NCBI RefSeq assembly: GCF_029227915.1
Contig: NC_079881.1
Span: forward strand, 30,915,501 to 30,979,500
DNA length: 64,000 bases
DNA from: Hydractinia symbiolongicarpus
Lineage: Eukaryota; Cnidaria; Hydrozoa; Anthoathecata; Hydractiniidae
Direction: 5' to 3'
The position numbers and the translations under genes were made by a program. Shown here one piece after another: positions 1 to 9,719 of the stretch (positions are counted from its first letter, which is position 1; each line of letters starts with the position of its first letter). The notes under the pieces are model-generated. The model was not told the DNA's origin, did not search any database, and was given only the letters and a program-made list of their open reading frames with translations.

Positions 1-9
1 TCTTAACAG

Positions 10-655
10 TTATGTTGTTGGATCCTTTGACATGTGGTTTTTCAAAAGGATATTTTTTCGAAGTTATTTTGAAGGACCAACATAAACTTGGAAAAAACGT
101 CTCGCAGTCTGATACATCAACAGTTTATCATGAACACTTGAGTGGTTTCATTGAGAAGTTCAAAGATGCTGTTGGCTTTGTTGATTACAGCTATGAACAT
201 TACAAAAAAAATGCTATCAAACTGAAAGAAGCTATTTTCAACATTGGAAAAACATCCACAGAAAACAAAATTTTGTTTTTAAAAACATTCTCATTTGAAG
301 CATGGGAGAAACTGTGTATCAAAGAAAAGAGAAAACATTCTTTCATAAATTGTAAGGGATGTATTTGCGATGAAAAATACCGCATACCACTTGCCTTATT
401 TCCAATTAAGTCTAGACCATTGAGAAGAAAAGCGACAGATGCTTGGTTATTCAAACCAAAAAAGAAAATTTTGTTAGAGATAACTGATGACACTGTTGCT
501 TCTTTGGATCAGAATTTCAAAAAAGACCACTCCATCACTTTTAAAAAAGCCTTTACACTCTCAAAAAAGGTCAAAGAGAAGGCAAGAAAGGCTGAAATTT
601 GCAAAAATATCAAGTTGGATATAGAGAATCAGTGGAAGGAAACTTCTGTTGCAAG
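10..655 (+). CDS. First visible exon of the transposase-like gene (residues 1-215)
   Basis: The frame is open from the window edge. It ends at donor AAG|GTATAT, phase 2, whose two left-over bases complete an Arg codon with base 852. The longer unspliced reading to 695 is only read-through into the intron. Visible content: a lysine-rich, basic segment with a CKGCIC cluster (Cys 114, 117, 119), which might bind metal together with outside residues. I do not recognise a domain in this part. The alternative acceptor at 760 would give an immediate stop and is disfavoured. Confidence 0.6.
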
Positions 656-3600
656 GTATATTCAACAGCATATTATATTGAAAATTAAAATGTAATTTCT
701 AGCATTTTTTTATTCAATTTGCTTGAGAAAAAACTTTTGAAATAGCTCAATATTTTTCAGATGAAACCATTACTTCCATCGCATCTGCAAAAATGTTTTT
801 TGCAGAATCATTTTCGTTTTTTCAATGAATTTGATAATTGAATTCATTTAGATTATATGGCACAACAACTTCAAAGAAACAACATGATAGATTAAGAATA
901 GCTAGGTCATTTGAGAGCTATCACAGTGCATTAGAAAGATCAAACAATACTTTGAATGAAATTGCTGCTGGGTTAAAGCGACCACATGACCACTTGGGTA
1001 GACGTATTAACTATAGTTGGGATTCAGCTGGCTGTCTCAAAAAAGTTAGCAGTTTACCTGATGGTCATCCAATCAATTATACCCAGCTTGCAAATGAATT
1101 CAACTTATTGAATGCACAAGGAGAAAAACCAAAAAACTCTGGACAGGTAGTTAAAACATTGCTGGATGAAAGTGGTTGTGACTTGGATCGCTTCACACCA
1201 TTTAGTATGAAAATTAGAGTTAGAAAGATCAAGAGGAGGTATAAGTTGTGGTGCAGTGTAGTCTTCATAGTATTGAACCTTATAAGACAGTCCATATAGT
1301 CTGTAGAATAAGTAAAGAAGTTATGGGTTTTTCCAACCTTTTGCATTTATATTATGAGATAATTCCTATGAATAAAAACTCAAATTCTTGTTTTCATTCA
1401 TTTTAGGCTGATTGGTACAAATATCTCAATACCAACAGAAGAAAGAAGTGCGGAGGTTGAAGCTCAATTGAAAGAGCAGGTTGCTAAGGTAATGCTGTTA
1501 ATAATAGTTAATAACTCGCTTAAACGTACATAAAACATCGGTGAATGTATTCTACTTTTATTTATTTTATTATGGTATAGGGTGTATATTCGATTGGAGA
1601 GGCATTGGTGCCGCAAGAATTTGACAGTCTGTCACTTGTTAATAATGAAATTAGAAATGAAAAGATTGTAGTTGAAGGTATTTGATTATATACCTTTAGT
1701 GGATAAATTTTGGCGAATTTTGGTGAAATACCCGCCAAAATTTTGATAACTGACTATTCGCTAAATTAAATACTTGCCAAATTTAACATAATTTACCGTT
1801 CGCCAAATTTGAAAAAAAATTGTTTTGTTTTTTAAATTATATAAGAAAAGAAATTATATTCACAACAAGTTTTATAAATACAAGTATTTTTTTACAACAA
1901 ATCTTGTGTTTATATATACATTTATTCTTATTTTTTATAAAAGATTTCAAGACGTAAAAATTTATTTCTTGGTGTCATTAAATCCCTGCCAAAATAAACA
2001 TATTTTTGTATTTGCCAAATTAAATCCTCGCCAAATATTCCATTTTGGTCATTCGCCAAATTAAATACTTGCCAAAATTTATCCACTTAGGTAATTTATT
2101 TTTTTGTATTTACCTTACTGTATTTTGCAAATATACACAACACAAAATCCCATTGTTGATATGGTTCAGATGCAATTGTATACTTGATTGTATTATCAAC
2201 ATTTTACTTGCGAGTAACTTTATCTATGCTTCTATTTTTTGTAGGACGAAAGAAAAACATGGATGTCGTACGACAAGCATTGACAAAAAAGCATGCGCCA
2301 TATCTTCGACTACATCCAGATTCGTTTTATGAAAACATGGACAACAGAACATTGGAATTGGAATATAAAAGATTAGGTCAGTATTGTATTTTCTGTTGCC
2401 TGTAGCAAACGCATCCTTTAAACCAAAAGAACAGCAAGCCTTGTGTATATATTTTAGGCCAAAGTTGACGTAGGCTAACATTCTATGATAATCTTATTAC
2501 GTGGGCTGACATTCTATGATTATTTTTTTAGGTATTGTTTATGATGAAAACGATTCATCAATGTCCGTGAAAAACCTTAAAATTTTACAACGACAACGAC
2601 ATATTGGTAATTGGCACGATACATCATCGATTTCGAACCATTCCCATCTTCTGGTTATCGTCTTTTGTTTATACGACAAAGCGATATTTTATTCGAACGA
2701 AGAATACTTCGATAAAACAGGTAAGATTGAGAATATAATATTAATACTGTACGTTTGTTGTCTTAAAAATAAAATATCGAATTCAAAACGTGACTTCTTC
2801 TTGTGCCCACTCCCTTGATATTGCAAAATATTTATTGCCAAATCAGAGATGATGATCTCGCTCACCAGTTCCTTTTTCTACTCATGTACTAGCACAATCT
2901 TTCGCAAAATAGCGGGTAGGCAATTCGGTAGTTTATATCGCGCACGGAAATGCCGTATGGTATCGCAGACCCCATCGGGTAAATAATTTTCAAGAATATG
3001 TACAAAAACACTTCGAGCAAGAATACCTTCCCGAATCAACCTTGGCCTAAAAACTTAGCTGACATTCTGCTGAAAGGCAACCGCGCTGCGCGTTTTAGTG
3101 TCTTGACACAGCATACGTAAAAAAAGGCTCTGGGGACGAGGTTGCGTCACCTCCGGCAAGGCTCGCTGAGTTTTAAAGATCTCGGAAATTACCAACTCAG
3201 AGGAGACAAGAAATATGACCCGCTAATCAGATTATTGAGTTATATCGATATAGTGTCAATTAGGTTATGTCCCAGAGAGGAATTTCCGTATCCGTATAGT
3301 TCCCAGCGGTCGAGGTTGATAATTCACGGTTTTTTTTCCTGATAGTTTCAACTAACTTGGCGAGCGATAAAATCTAACTTGGCTACCTCGCAGTATAAAA
3401 ATTCATGATATTTCACAAAGTTAGTTCCCGGGGTTCCTGGTTCTTTCACCTAATTGACCCGAATCTCGGCTATATTCAGTTCGCAATTGAGGCACTTCAG
3501 AACAGAAATATTTACGAAATTAGGTTTTTTGTTCTACCTTTTGTTAAGGAACTTAGGGATAAGGATCATTTTTAGTATCGACTTTAATTAATTAATTGAG

Positions 3601-6074
3601 TTTGACATAATTAGGAAATTCAGGAAAGGTCTATTTAAACGAAAAACGCAATTTGATTGTTTAAGGCATTGCGGAAGGTGGAGAACGGCTTTCATCCAGC
3701 GCTTTTCGCTGGCAATTATGATGAAAAACTTTATAATACGTTATATCTTATTGCAGGGTTGCATGTTGATATACAAAGCACGATCGAAATTCCCGAAGTC
3801 CATATGCTAGCGAGATGTCCATCTAGCGACCAACAAATCATGTATAGCGAGGACCGTTTGGAAGAAATAAACTGTTTGAAAAATGTCACAGTTGTCAATG
3901 ACGTAGAACTTAATGACATTATGCGAATATTCAAAGGTGAGGAAAATGATACAAATCTTTTCATATATTTCACTACAGGAAAACACAAATTGAACTATCA
4001 TATACAAAATAATATAATTATATATAATAATGAACAAATCTTTGCCATTATAGGTGATTCTCCTGCATGCCAGTTTGAAGCTGGTCATAAAAAAGGTGGT
4101 CATTATTTTTGCTGGGCTTGTGGACTATTTGCAGAAAGGTCAAATGACTTAGATCATGTATTCAATCTAAAACACACATCACTTCAAGAAAAAATCGACC
4201 ACATAATGGCAACAACACATGGCCGAAGAGTGATTGGGAACAAAATCCTTCATTACACTGAAAACATGTCGAAAGAAGATATTGTTACTGATTTACACGA
4301 ACGTGACGTCAAACTGCGATTTGAATCCAAAAAAGTAGATTATTTGAAATTGCTTGATCGTACATTGCAGGGTGCACAACGTGCTCCAGCTTTGATGTAC
4401 CAAACAACAAGTTCTTCTTTGAAAGAGCTAAACTTAGCCAATTATGAAGTTCTTCCATGCGAACCACTGCATGATATTAGTGGACATATTAAAAATCTTT
4501 TGCATGAACTCCCGTATCATCTAAACAAAAGTGAACGGAAGCTGTTAGAGCAAACGATAAACGCGTCATTTAGTGGAAAAGAAGCCAAACGTGGTGCAGA
4601 CTACAGATTATGTTTAATTGACTGTACACAATATTTGTATGGAAAGATCGATCAAAATGTAATTGATCTTTTGTCAACTGCTTGTGAGATACAAGATATT
4701 CTGTACAGACCCGATCATTGTCGTGCACCAACATCCATTCTGCGTTTACACAATGTGACATTCCTCCATGGAATAAAATTGAGAAAAATTATTACCTGTC
4801 CAAAGTCATTGACAAAACGAAAGTTATATGGGCAGTATTTCCATTCATTGATAGCTCATGCACCAGAGCAATACCGGCTGTTTTCCGGTCCAACAACAAA
4901 CACTGAAAATGAAGAAAGAATTTTCAATTTTTTGAAAACAGTATCCACATTAACATCGAACCACCACCCAGCTAATGTTATTTTGAATGCTTTTTTGAGA
5001 TTGCAAGTCAAGGAAAGCACATCAAGTACCATTATTGAGGCTGGTGTGTCAAAGAAAATTGGAAAGCACAGTAAAAACTTAAAGGAACCAACCAACACTT
5101 TGATACCATATCATTTCATTGAAAAGAAACCATGGTTATACCAATCCCACTTAGAAAGAATCGCAGATTATTTGTTGATTCCAGAATTTTGGAAGGAAAG
5201 CGACAGTGGTATACAATTCCTGGACACTGAAAAAAATTTTGACACCCTGAAAAGTATTCACCACTTCAGAGAGTATACGATCAAAACAGAAAAAGAATAT
5301 TTGGCTACCTGTTGGAAAAAGTGCTTAGAAAACCCAGGCAGAATACCCGCATTTAAAGTAAAAATCTGCGTCAATGACGAAATATTTATACAACAGCTAG
5401 ATACTATCAGCTTTGCCCAAACTATGAGGCAAGAAGATAAAATACTTACCAATGAAAAAGATTCAAATCAAATTCTTGAGTCAGTGAGTTTAGAATCTTT
5501 CATGGATGTTTCCAAAGGTGAGGAAATTGATACCACTGATCTTGCTAAAGGATCAGTTTTCCATCTAACAGGATCATCCATTATTGTTCCAAATGAAGAA
5601 ATGCCTGAAATTGCTCCTGTAACCAGCACACCAATTCAAAAATCTGTGACTGATTTCAGCAACATTTCAACTCGACAGTCTGAGGAGACTACTCCAACAG
5701 TTTCAACATACGCAGCGAAGAAATGCACCATTGCTGTAAAAAAAAAGACAGAAGAAATTAGTAAAACTGGGCGTATGCTGGAAAAATTACTAGGTCAATG
5801 TGACCTGGTTACAAAATATGACAGCACAAGAAAAAACTTTAAGCAGCATCCTAACACATACCGAAACGAGTTACGTAAATTGTCAGCACAAATCGAAGTA
5901 AAACTGTCTATAGAAAAAGAAAACTTAAAACAAAAGCTGCGGGAAACTGAACTACACCTTCTTAATTCACAGAAAGGCATTAATATTGTGAATGAAAAAA
6001 ATAAAGAACAACAAAAATATAATTTAAATTTGAAAAAACTAGCCATCATCAAACAGTTGGAGAACCATTTTTAA
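10..6074 (+). CDS. Eight-exon gene for a transposase-like protein, at least 1,243 aa, 5' end incomplete
   Basis: Seen: exons 10-655, 852-1238, 1407-1488, 1581-1677, 2245-2376, 2532-2720, 3757-3936 and 4054-6074 join with intron phases 2, 2-to-0, 0, 1, 1, 1, 1 that all keep one open frame ending at TAA 6072-6074; every intron is GT-AG (donors GTATAT, GTATAA, GTAATG, GTATTT, GTCAGT, GTAAGA, GTGAGG). Counting from ATG at 12 the spliced product is 1,243 aa. An AG at 8-9 makes 10 a likely acceptor, so the true start probably lies outside the window. Known/recalled: the run NWHD (474-477), NHSH (483-486), GDSPA (571-575), CxxC (590, 593) and EPLHD (707-711) fits an abundant uncharacterised cnidarian family that looks transposon derived; the GDSPA plus CxxC and the E-x-x-H block recall CACTA-type DDE transposases. 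Inference: nuclear DNA-binding or transposase-derived protein. No frameshift or stop, so it may be active or domesticated. No flanking terminal repeats could be seen. Confidence 0.7.
656..851 (+). other. Intron 1 (196 bp)
   Basis: GTATAT at 656 to TTTAG at 851, AT-rich with several in-frame stops. A second acceptor-like TTTTTCAG at 753-760 would lead straight into TGA, so it is probably unused or gives a truncated isoform. Confidence 0.5.
852..2720 (+). CDS. Five middle exons of the transposase-like gene (residues 215-511)
   Basis: Exons 852-1238, 1407-1488, 1581-1677, 2245-2376 and 2532-2720. The acceptors are TTTAG, TTTTAG, TATAG, TTGTAG and TTTTAG. Codons split at 1238/1407 (Arg), 1677/2245 (Gly), 2376/2532 (Gly) and 2720/3757 (Gly). 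The part encoded by 2532-2720 carries the NWHD and NHSH motifs followed by a hydrophobic strand and LYDKAIF, which I recall as the entry to the conserved core of this family, so it links this block to the large downstream exon. The first of these exons is often read as starting at 838 with TTG; that is intron sequence. Confidence 0.65.
1691..2092. mobile_element. MITE-like element inside intron 4 (1678-2244)
   Basis: About 400 bp bounded by inverted ends: agtggataaattttggc at 1698-1714 is matched exactly by its reverse complement at 2071-2087, and TACCT outside both arms extends the symmetry with one indel. Inside, the phrase with 'ttcgc(c/t)aaattaaatact' occurs near both ends (1757 and 2052) in direct orientation. 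There is no coding capacity. Size, ends and AT content fit a non-autonomous DNA transposon; the superfamily is not recognised and a target-site duplication is not clear. Confidence 0.5.
2377..2531 (+). other. Intron 5 (155 bp) with a short direct repeat
   Basis: GTCAGT donor at 2377, acceptor TTTTTTTAG ending at 2531. Two copies of ggct(a/g)acattctatgat lie at about 2472 and 2507, just before the acceptor. Apart from that no feature is seen. Confidence 0.45.
2721..3756 (+). other. Intron 6 (1,036 bp), no gene seen
   Basis: Donor AG|GTAAGA at 2721 and acceptor TTATTGCAG ending at 3756; the flanking bases rebuild a Gly codon in frame. The middle (about 2,860-3,480) is clearly richer in G+C than the rest of the window and includes ctctggggacgaggttgcg at about 3129-3147, a phrase I associate, without certainty, with dispersed repeats in marine invertebrates. 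The open frames at 3142-3342 and 3657-3756 begin with TTG, have no other support and fall within this intron. Confidence 0.5.
3937..4053 (+). other. Intron 7 (117 bp), frame-preserving and without a stop
   Basis: CAAAG|GTGAGG at 3937 and CCATTATAG|GTG at 4053. It is very AT-rich and would encode an Asn/Ile/Tyr-rich insert of 39 residues. Removing it joins IFK to GDSPACQF in the same frame, matching the family core as I recall it. Because length is 39 codons with no stop, retention would also give a full-length protein (805 aa for the unspliced final frame). Confidence 0.55.
4054..6074 (+). CDS. Large terminal exon: zinc-site, putative catalytic region and coiled-coil tail
   Basis: Residues 571-1243 of the spliced protein. 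In order: GDSPA (571-575), a His/Cys group (His582, His587, Cys590, Cys593, His605) that could hold zinc, an EPLHD block (707-711) with Gly714/His715, HAPEQYRLFSG (839-849), an acidic TENEER stretch (854-859) and SNHHPANVI (872-880), where a third acidic catalytic residue could lie. After about residue 1030 comes a Ser/Thr/Glu-rich, low-conservation linker, and residues 1173-1243 are Lys/Glu/Leu rich and look like a coiled coil. Assignment of catalytic residues is inference. The reading frame is intact over 2 kb. Confidence 0.65.
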
Positions 6075-6081
6075 ACTAATT

Positions 6082-7127
6082 TCAATGCGAAGAACGAATG
6101 ACTTCTATTTCCAATTTTATTGATTTGTACAAAGTTTTTTCAGGTTCACTTTTTGAACGGCATATTTTAAACATAGTGGGTCCTGGTATGAGACATAGGG
6201 GGCAATTATATAGACCAGTGGCGCAAGTGCTTAAATATTTTTCAATTGTTATTACGAAACAAGGGTGTCGATAAGACCTAGAAGTTCTTCTATCAGTGGA
6301 ACACTGCCAGGCAGATTTTAGACTATTTTTTTCGCTGCACTTGATAAGTGCTGTGGTAGTTCTCACATAGCCTGCACTAAAAGTATGGCAAATATCAACT
6401 TCATTTTGAAAACGCTGTACCCGTCTGCAACACTCTGGCCACCTTAAATAATGTCATGAATGACTGCTCCTGTGAATTTGATAACTTCTTTAACTTTGAG
6501 AATAATAAACGAAGCTACTTTAATTTCTTGTTTTTTTATTGCAGGTTTATATTATGAATTCATTTAGGGGCCGTCGACAAACAGTTTTCGTCTCCGTTAA
6601 CGGCTAATTGGCTGTTAGGGGGTACAGCGTTTTCCAAATGAAGTTGATATTTGCCATACTTTTAGTGCAGGCTATGTGAGAACTACCACAGCACTTATCA
6701 AGTGCAGCGAAAAAAATAGTCTAAAATCTGCAGTTGATGTGTTAATTTTGCATTTCTGAAACGGCAATGTTTGATGTTGAATCAAAATGCTAGCTAGATA
6801 TATTTCTCCTGTATTGTTTTATATTGGTGGTTCTCATATTTTATGTGACAAAAATATATTTAGCTAGCTAGCTATACAAGTTACGAGAATTTTAAAAGTG
6901 ATTCCATAAGATGCTACAAAATATTTCCAACGCCACTTGTTAGGATGGTTTTTTGGTATGAAAATGTTTGTATACAAAACTAGCTAAAATTACCAGCAAA
7001 TATTTAAAAAATGACAATTTTACTGAGGATTAAAAAGGAAGTACACTGAATACGTACCTTTCCACAATATGGCGCTTCTATCCTTTTCACAGTCAAAGCT
7101 CCAACAGATCTTCACACGAGGCTTCAT
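6082..7127 (-). CDS. Two-exon gene of unknown function, 119 aa
   Basis: Exon 1 is 7127-7058: ATG with A at -3 (AAAGATGA), 23 codons beginning MKPRVKICWSFDCEKD, then donor AAAG|GTACGT, phase 1. Exon 2 is 6371-6082: acceptor TTTTAGTGCAG, phase 1, 95 codons and TGA at 6084-6082. The joined codon is Gly (G|GC). The protein is basic and Cys-rich (for example NCPLC near residue 79) so metal binding is possible, but I recognise no family. Its end faces the stop codon of the plus-strand gene with 7 bp between. Its intron (7057-6372) contains an inverted copy of its own 3' splice site. The alternative is a chance open frame; matching phase, strong donor and good acceptor argue against that. Confidence 0.45.
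6311..6731. repeat. Inverted repeat, 112-bp arms, 197-bp spacer
   Basis: Arm 6311-6422 and arm 6620-6731 are reverse complements with a single mismatch (near 6407/6635). The left arm spans the first 61 bases of exon 2 of the minus-strand gene, its acceptor and the end of the intron; the right arm lies deeper in that intron. No target-site duplication or transposon end is visible, so this looks like an inverted duplication, not a foldback transposon. Confidence 0.85.
6504..6509 (+). terminator. Possible poly(A) signal AATAAA for the plus-strand gene
   Basis: It is the first AATAAA after the stop codon at 6074, 430 bp downstream, inside the spacer of the inverted repeat. Use of it would make the transcript run antisense through exon 2 of the minus-strand gene. 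Confidence 0.25.
6732..7057. other. Rest of the minus-gene intron; short inverted repeat
   Basis: AT-rich, no coding signal. A 17-bp inverted repeat rich in GCTAGC (6789-6805 and 6852-6868, one mismatch) encloses 46 bp. No other structure seen. Confidence 0.4.
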
Positions 7128-7330
7128 CTTTAAAATAGCGGACCTCGCTATCGTGGTTTCACGCGCAATAATATAAATATTCTGGATCACGGCAAAATTA
7201 GTGTGTATACCACTAGGCCACGCATTAAGACGATTACGTCATTTGATTGCCGTATTTATTTTTATTTATTTTATTATTATTGAAAACCCGGGGCAGCGAA
7301 AAACCTGAAATTGCTTCCTTAATTGCGTCG
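7128..7330 (-). promoter_or_regulatory. 5' leader and probable promoter of the minus-strand gene
   Basis: This 203-bp stretch is all that separates the start codon from the satellite. On the minus strand it holds TGACGTAA (7241-7234), a CREB/ATF-like site 107 bp before the ATG, and a T/A-rich run (7252-7282). No convincing TATA box. Assignment follows only from position and the one site. Confidence 0.3.
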
Positions 7331-7649
7331 AGGAATGTTATTTCTTGGAGTCCAATTTTCTCATTTATCACATTTATTAGGTCACAGTCCAAAGTTCGTT
7401 CAATTAAGTCCCACAGTCAATCGTTTCAATGTTAAAAGCGATGCAACCTAGTAATATCAAAAAAAATATCGCTAAATATATGTTGGTACGAATATTTGAC
7501 CCAACCGTTGTAACTAAAACGCACTGACACCAATAAAAAGTCAATAAGATGTAGTTTTTGAAACTGTCGCTCTTTCTTCAGCACGCAATAACGGCTAGGA
7601 TTGGTCCCACAGTAAAAAATGACTTATTAATGTAAATTTTTAAAAGAAG

Positions 7650-8400
7650 CGCTACACAGCGCCCAGTGTAAACGCTGAGTTCCGCAATCATGTCAAATTA
7701 AGAAGAATGTTATTTCTTGGAGTCCAATTGTCTCATTTATCACATTTATCAGGTCACAGTCCAAGGTTAGTTCAATTAAGTCCCACAGTCAATCGTTTCA
7801 TTGTTAAAAGCGATGCAACCTAGTAATATCAAAACAAATATCGCTAAATACATGTTGGTACGAATATTTGACCCAACCGTTGTAACTAAAACGGACTGAC
7901 ACCGTAAGAAAGTCAATGAAATGTAGTTTTTGAAACTGTCGATATTACTTCAGCGCGCGATAACGGATAGGATTGGTCCCCCAGTAAAGAATGAGTTATT
8001 TATCTAAATTTTTAAATGAAGCGCTACACAGCGCCCAGTGTAAACGCTGAGTTCCGCAATCATGTCAAATTAAGAAGAATGTTATTTCTTGGAGTCCAAT
8101 TGTCTCATTTATCACATTTATCAGGTCACAGTCCAAGGTTAGTTCAATTAAGTCCCACAGTCAATCGTTTCATTGTTAAAAGCGATGCAACCTAGTAATA
8201 TCAAAACAAATATCGCTAAATACATGTTGGTACGAATATTTGACCCAACCGTTGTAACTAAAACGGACTGACACCGTAAGAAAGTCAATGAAATGTAGTT
8301 TTTGAAACTGTCGATATTACTTCAGCGCGCGATAACGGATAGGATTGGTCCCCCAGTAAAGAATGAGTTATTTATCTAAATTTTTAAATGAAGCGCTACA
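7650..8400 (+). repeat. Identical adjacent monomers at the array edge (372-bp period)
   Basis: The stretch from about 7650 to 8028 is repeated 372 bp later with no difference that I can see, including private variants (gcgctacacagcgccc, gttccgcaatc, accgtaagaaag, tcccccagtaaag). This is a very recent duplication at the left end. Confidence 0.8.
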
Positions 8401-9719
8401 CCAGCGTCCAGTGTAATCGCTGAGTTCTGGCAATCACGTCAAATTAAGAAGAATGTTATTTCTTGGAGTCCAATTGTCTCATTTATCAAATTTACCAGGT
8501 TACAGTCTGAAGTTAGTTCAATTAAGTCCCACAGTCAATCGTTTCATTGTTTAAAGCGATGCAACCTAGTAATATCAAAAAAAATATCGCTAAATACATG
8601 TTGGTACGAATATTTGACCCAACCGTTGTAACTCAAACGGACTGACACCGTTAGAAAGTCAATAAAATGTAGTTTTTGAAACTGTCGATATTTCTTCATT
8701 GCGCGTTGAGGGCTAGGATTGGTCCCGCAGTAAAAAATGAGTTATTAATCTAAATTTTTAAATGAAGTGCTACCACAGCGCCCAGTGTTATCACTGAGTT
8801 CCGGCAATCATTTAAAATTGAGAAGAATGTTATTTCCTGGAGTCCAATTTTCTCATTTATCACATTTATTAGGTCACAGTCCAAAATTAGTTCAATTAAG
8901 TCCCACAGTCAATCGTTTCATTGTTAAAAGCGATGCTACCTAGTAATATCAAAACAAATATCGCTAAATACATGTTGGTACGAATATTTGACCCAACCGT
9001 TGTAACTAAAACGGACTGACACCGTTCGAAAGTCAATGAAATGTAGTTTTTGAAACTGTCGATATTACTTCTGCGCGCGATAACGGATAGGATTGGTCCC
9101 ACAGTAAAGAAAGAGTTATTTATCTAAATTTTTAAATGAAGCGCTACACCAGCGTCCAGTGTAATCGCTGAGTTCCGGCAATCACGTCAAATTAAGAAGA
9201 ATGTTATTTCTTGGAGTCCAATTGTCTCATTTATCAAATTTACCAGGTTACAGTCTAAAGTTAGTTCAATTAAGTCCCACAGTCAATTGTTTCATTGTTT
9301 AAAGCGATGCAACCTAGTAATATCAAAAAAAATATCGCTAAATACATGTTGGTACGAATATTTGACCAAACCGTTGTAACTCAAACGGACTGACACCGTT
9401 AGAAAGTCAATGAAATGTAGTTTTTGAAACTGTCGATATTACTTCAGCGCGCGATAACGGATAGGATTGGTCCCACAGTAAAGAATGAGTTATTTATCTA
9501 AATTTTTAAATGAAGCTCTACACCAGCGTCCAGTGTAATCGCTGAGTTCCGGCAATCACGTCAAATTAAGAAGAATGTTATTTCTTGGAGTCCAATTGTC
9601 TCATTTATCAAATTTACTAGGTTACAGGCTAAAGTTAGTTCAATTAAGTCCCACAGTCAATCGTTTCATTGTTTAAAGCGATGCAACCTAGTAACATGAG
9701 AAAAATATCGCTAAATACA

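Noticed and set aside
753-760. Alternative acceptor for exon 2
   Set aside because: It would place TGA directly after the junction codon; 851 keeps the frame open.
1825-2332. Frames at 1825-2064 and 2045-2332
   Set aside because: AT-rich MITE and intron sequence; only 2245-2376 is coding and in another frame.
3142-3342. 66-codon frame in intron 6
   Set aside because: Starts with TTG, no family resemblance, lies between well-matched splice sites.
3657-3756. N-terminal 33 codons of the long frame starting with TTG at 3657
   Set aside because: TTG directly follows a stop; the acceptor at 3756 with matching phase to 2720 gives a better model.
6311-6731. Foldback transposon
   Set aside because: One arm is the splice acceptor and exon of a gene, and no target-site duplication is visible; an inverted duplication explains it better.
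7195-7225. tRNA A-box-like TGGCCTAGTGG on the minus strand (7220-7210)
   Set aside because: No B box or cloverleaf partner follows, so no tRNA or SINE can be supported.
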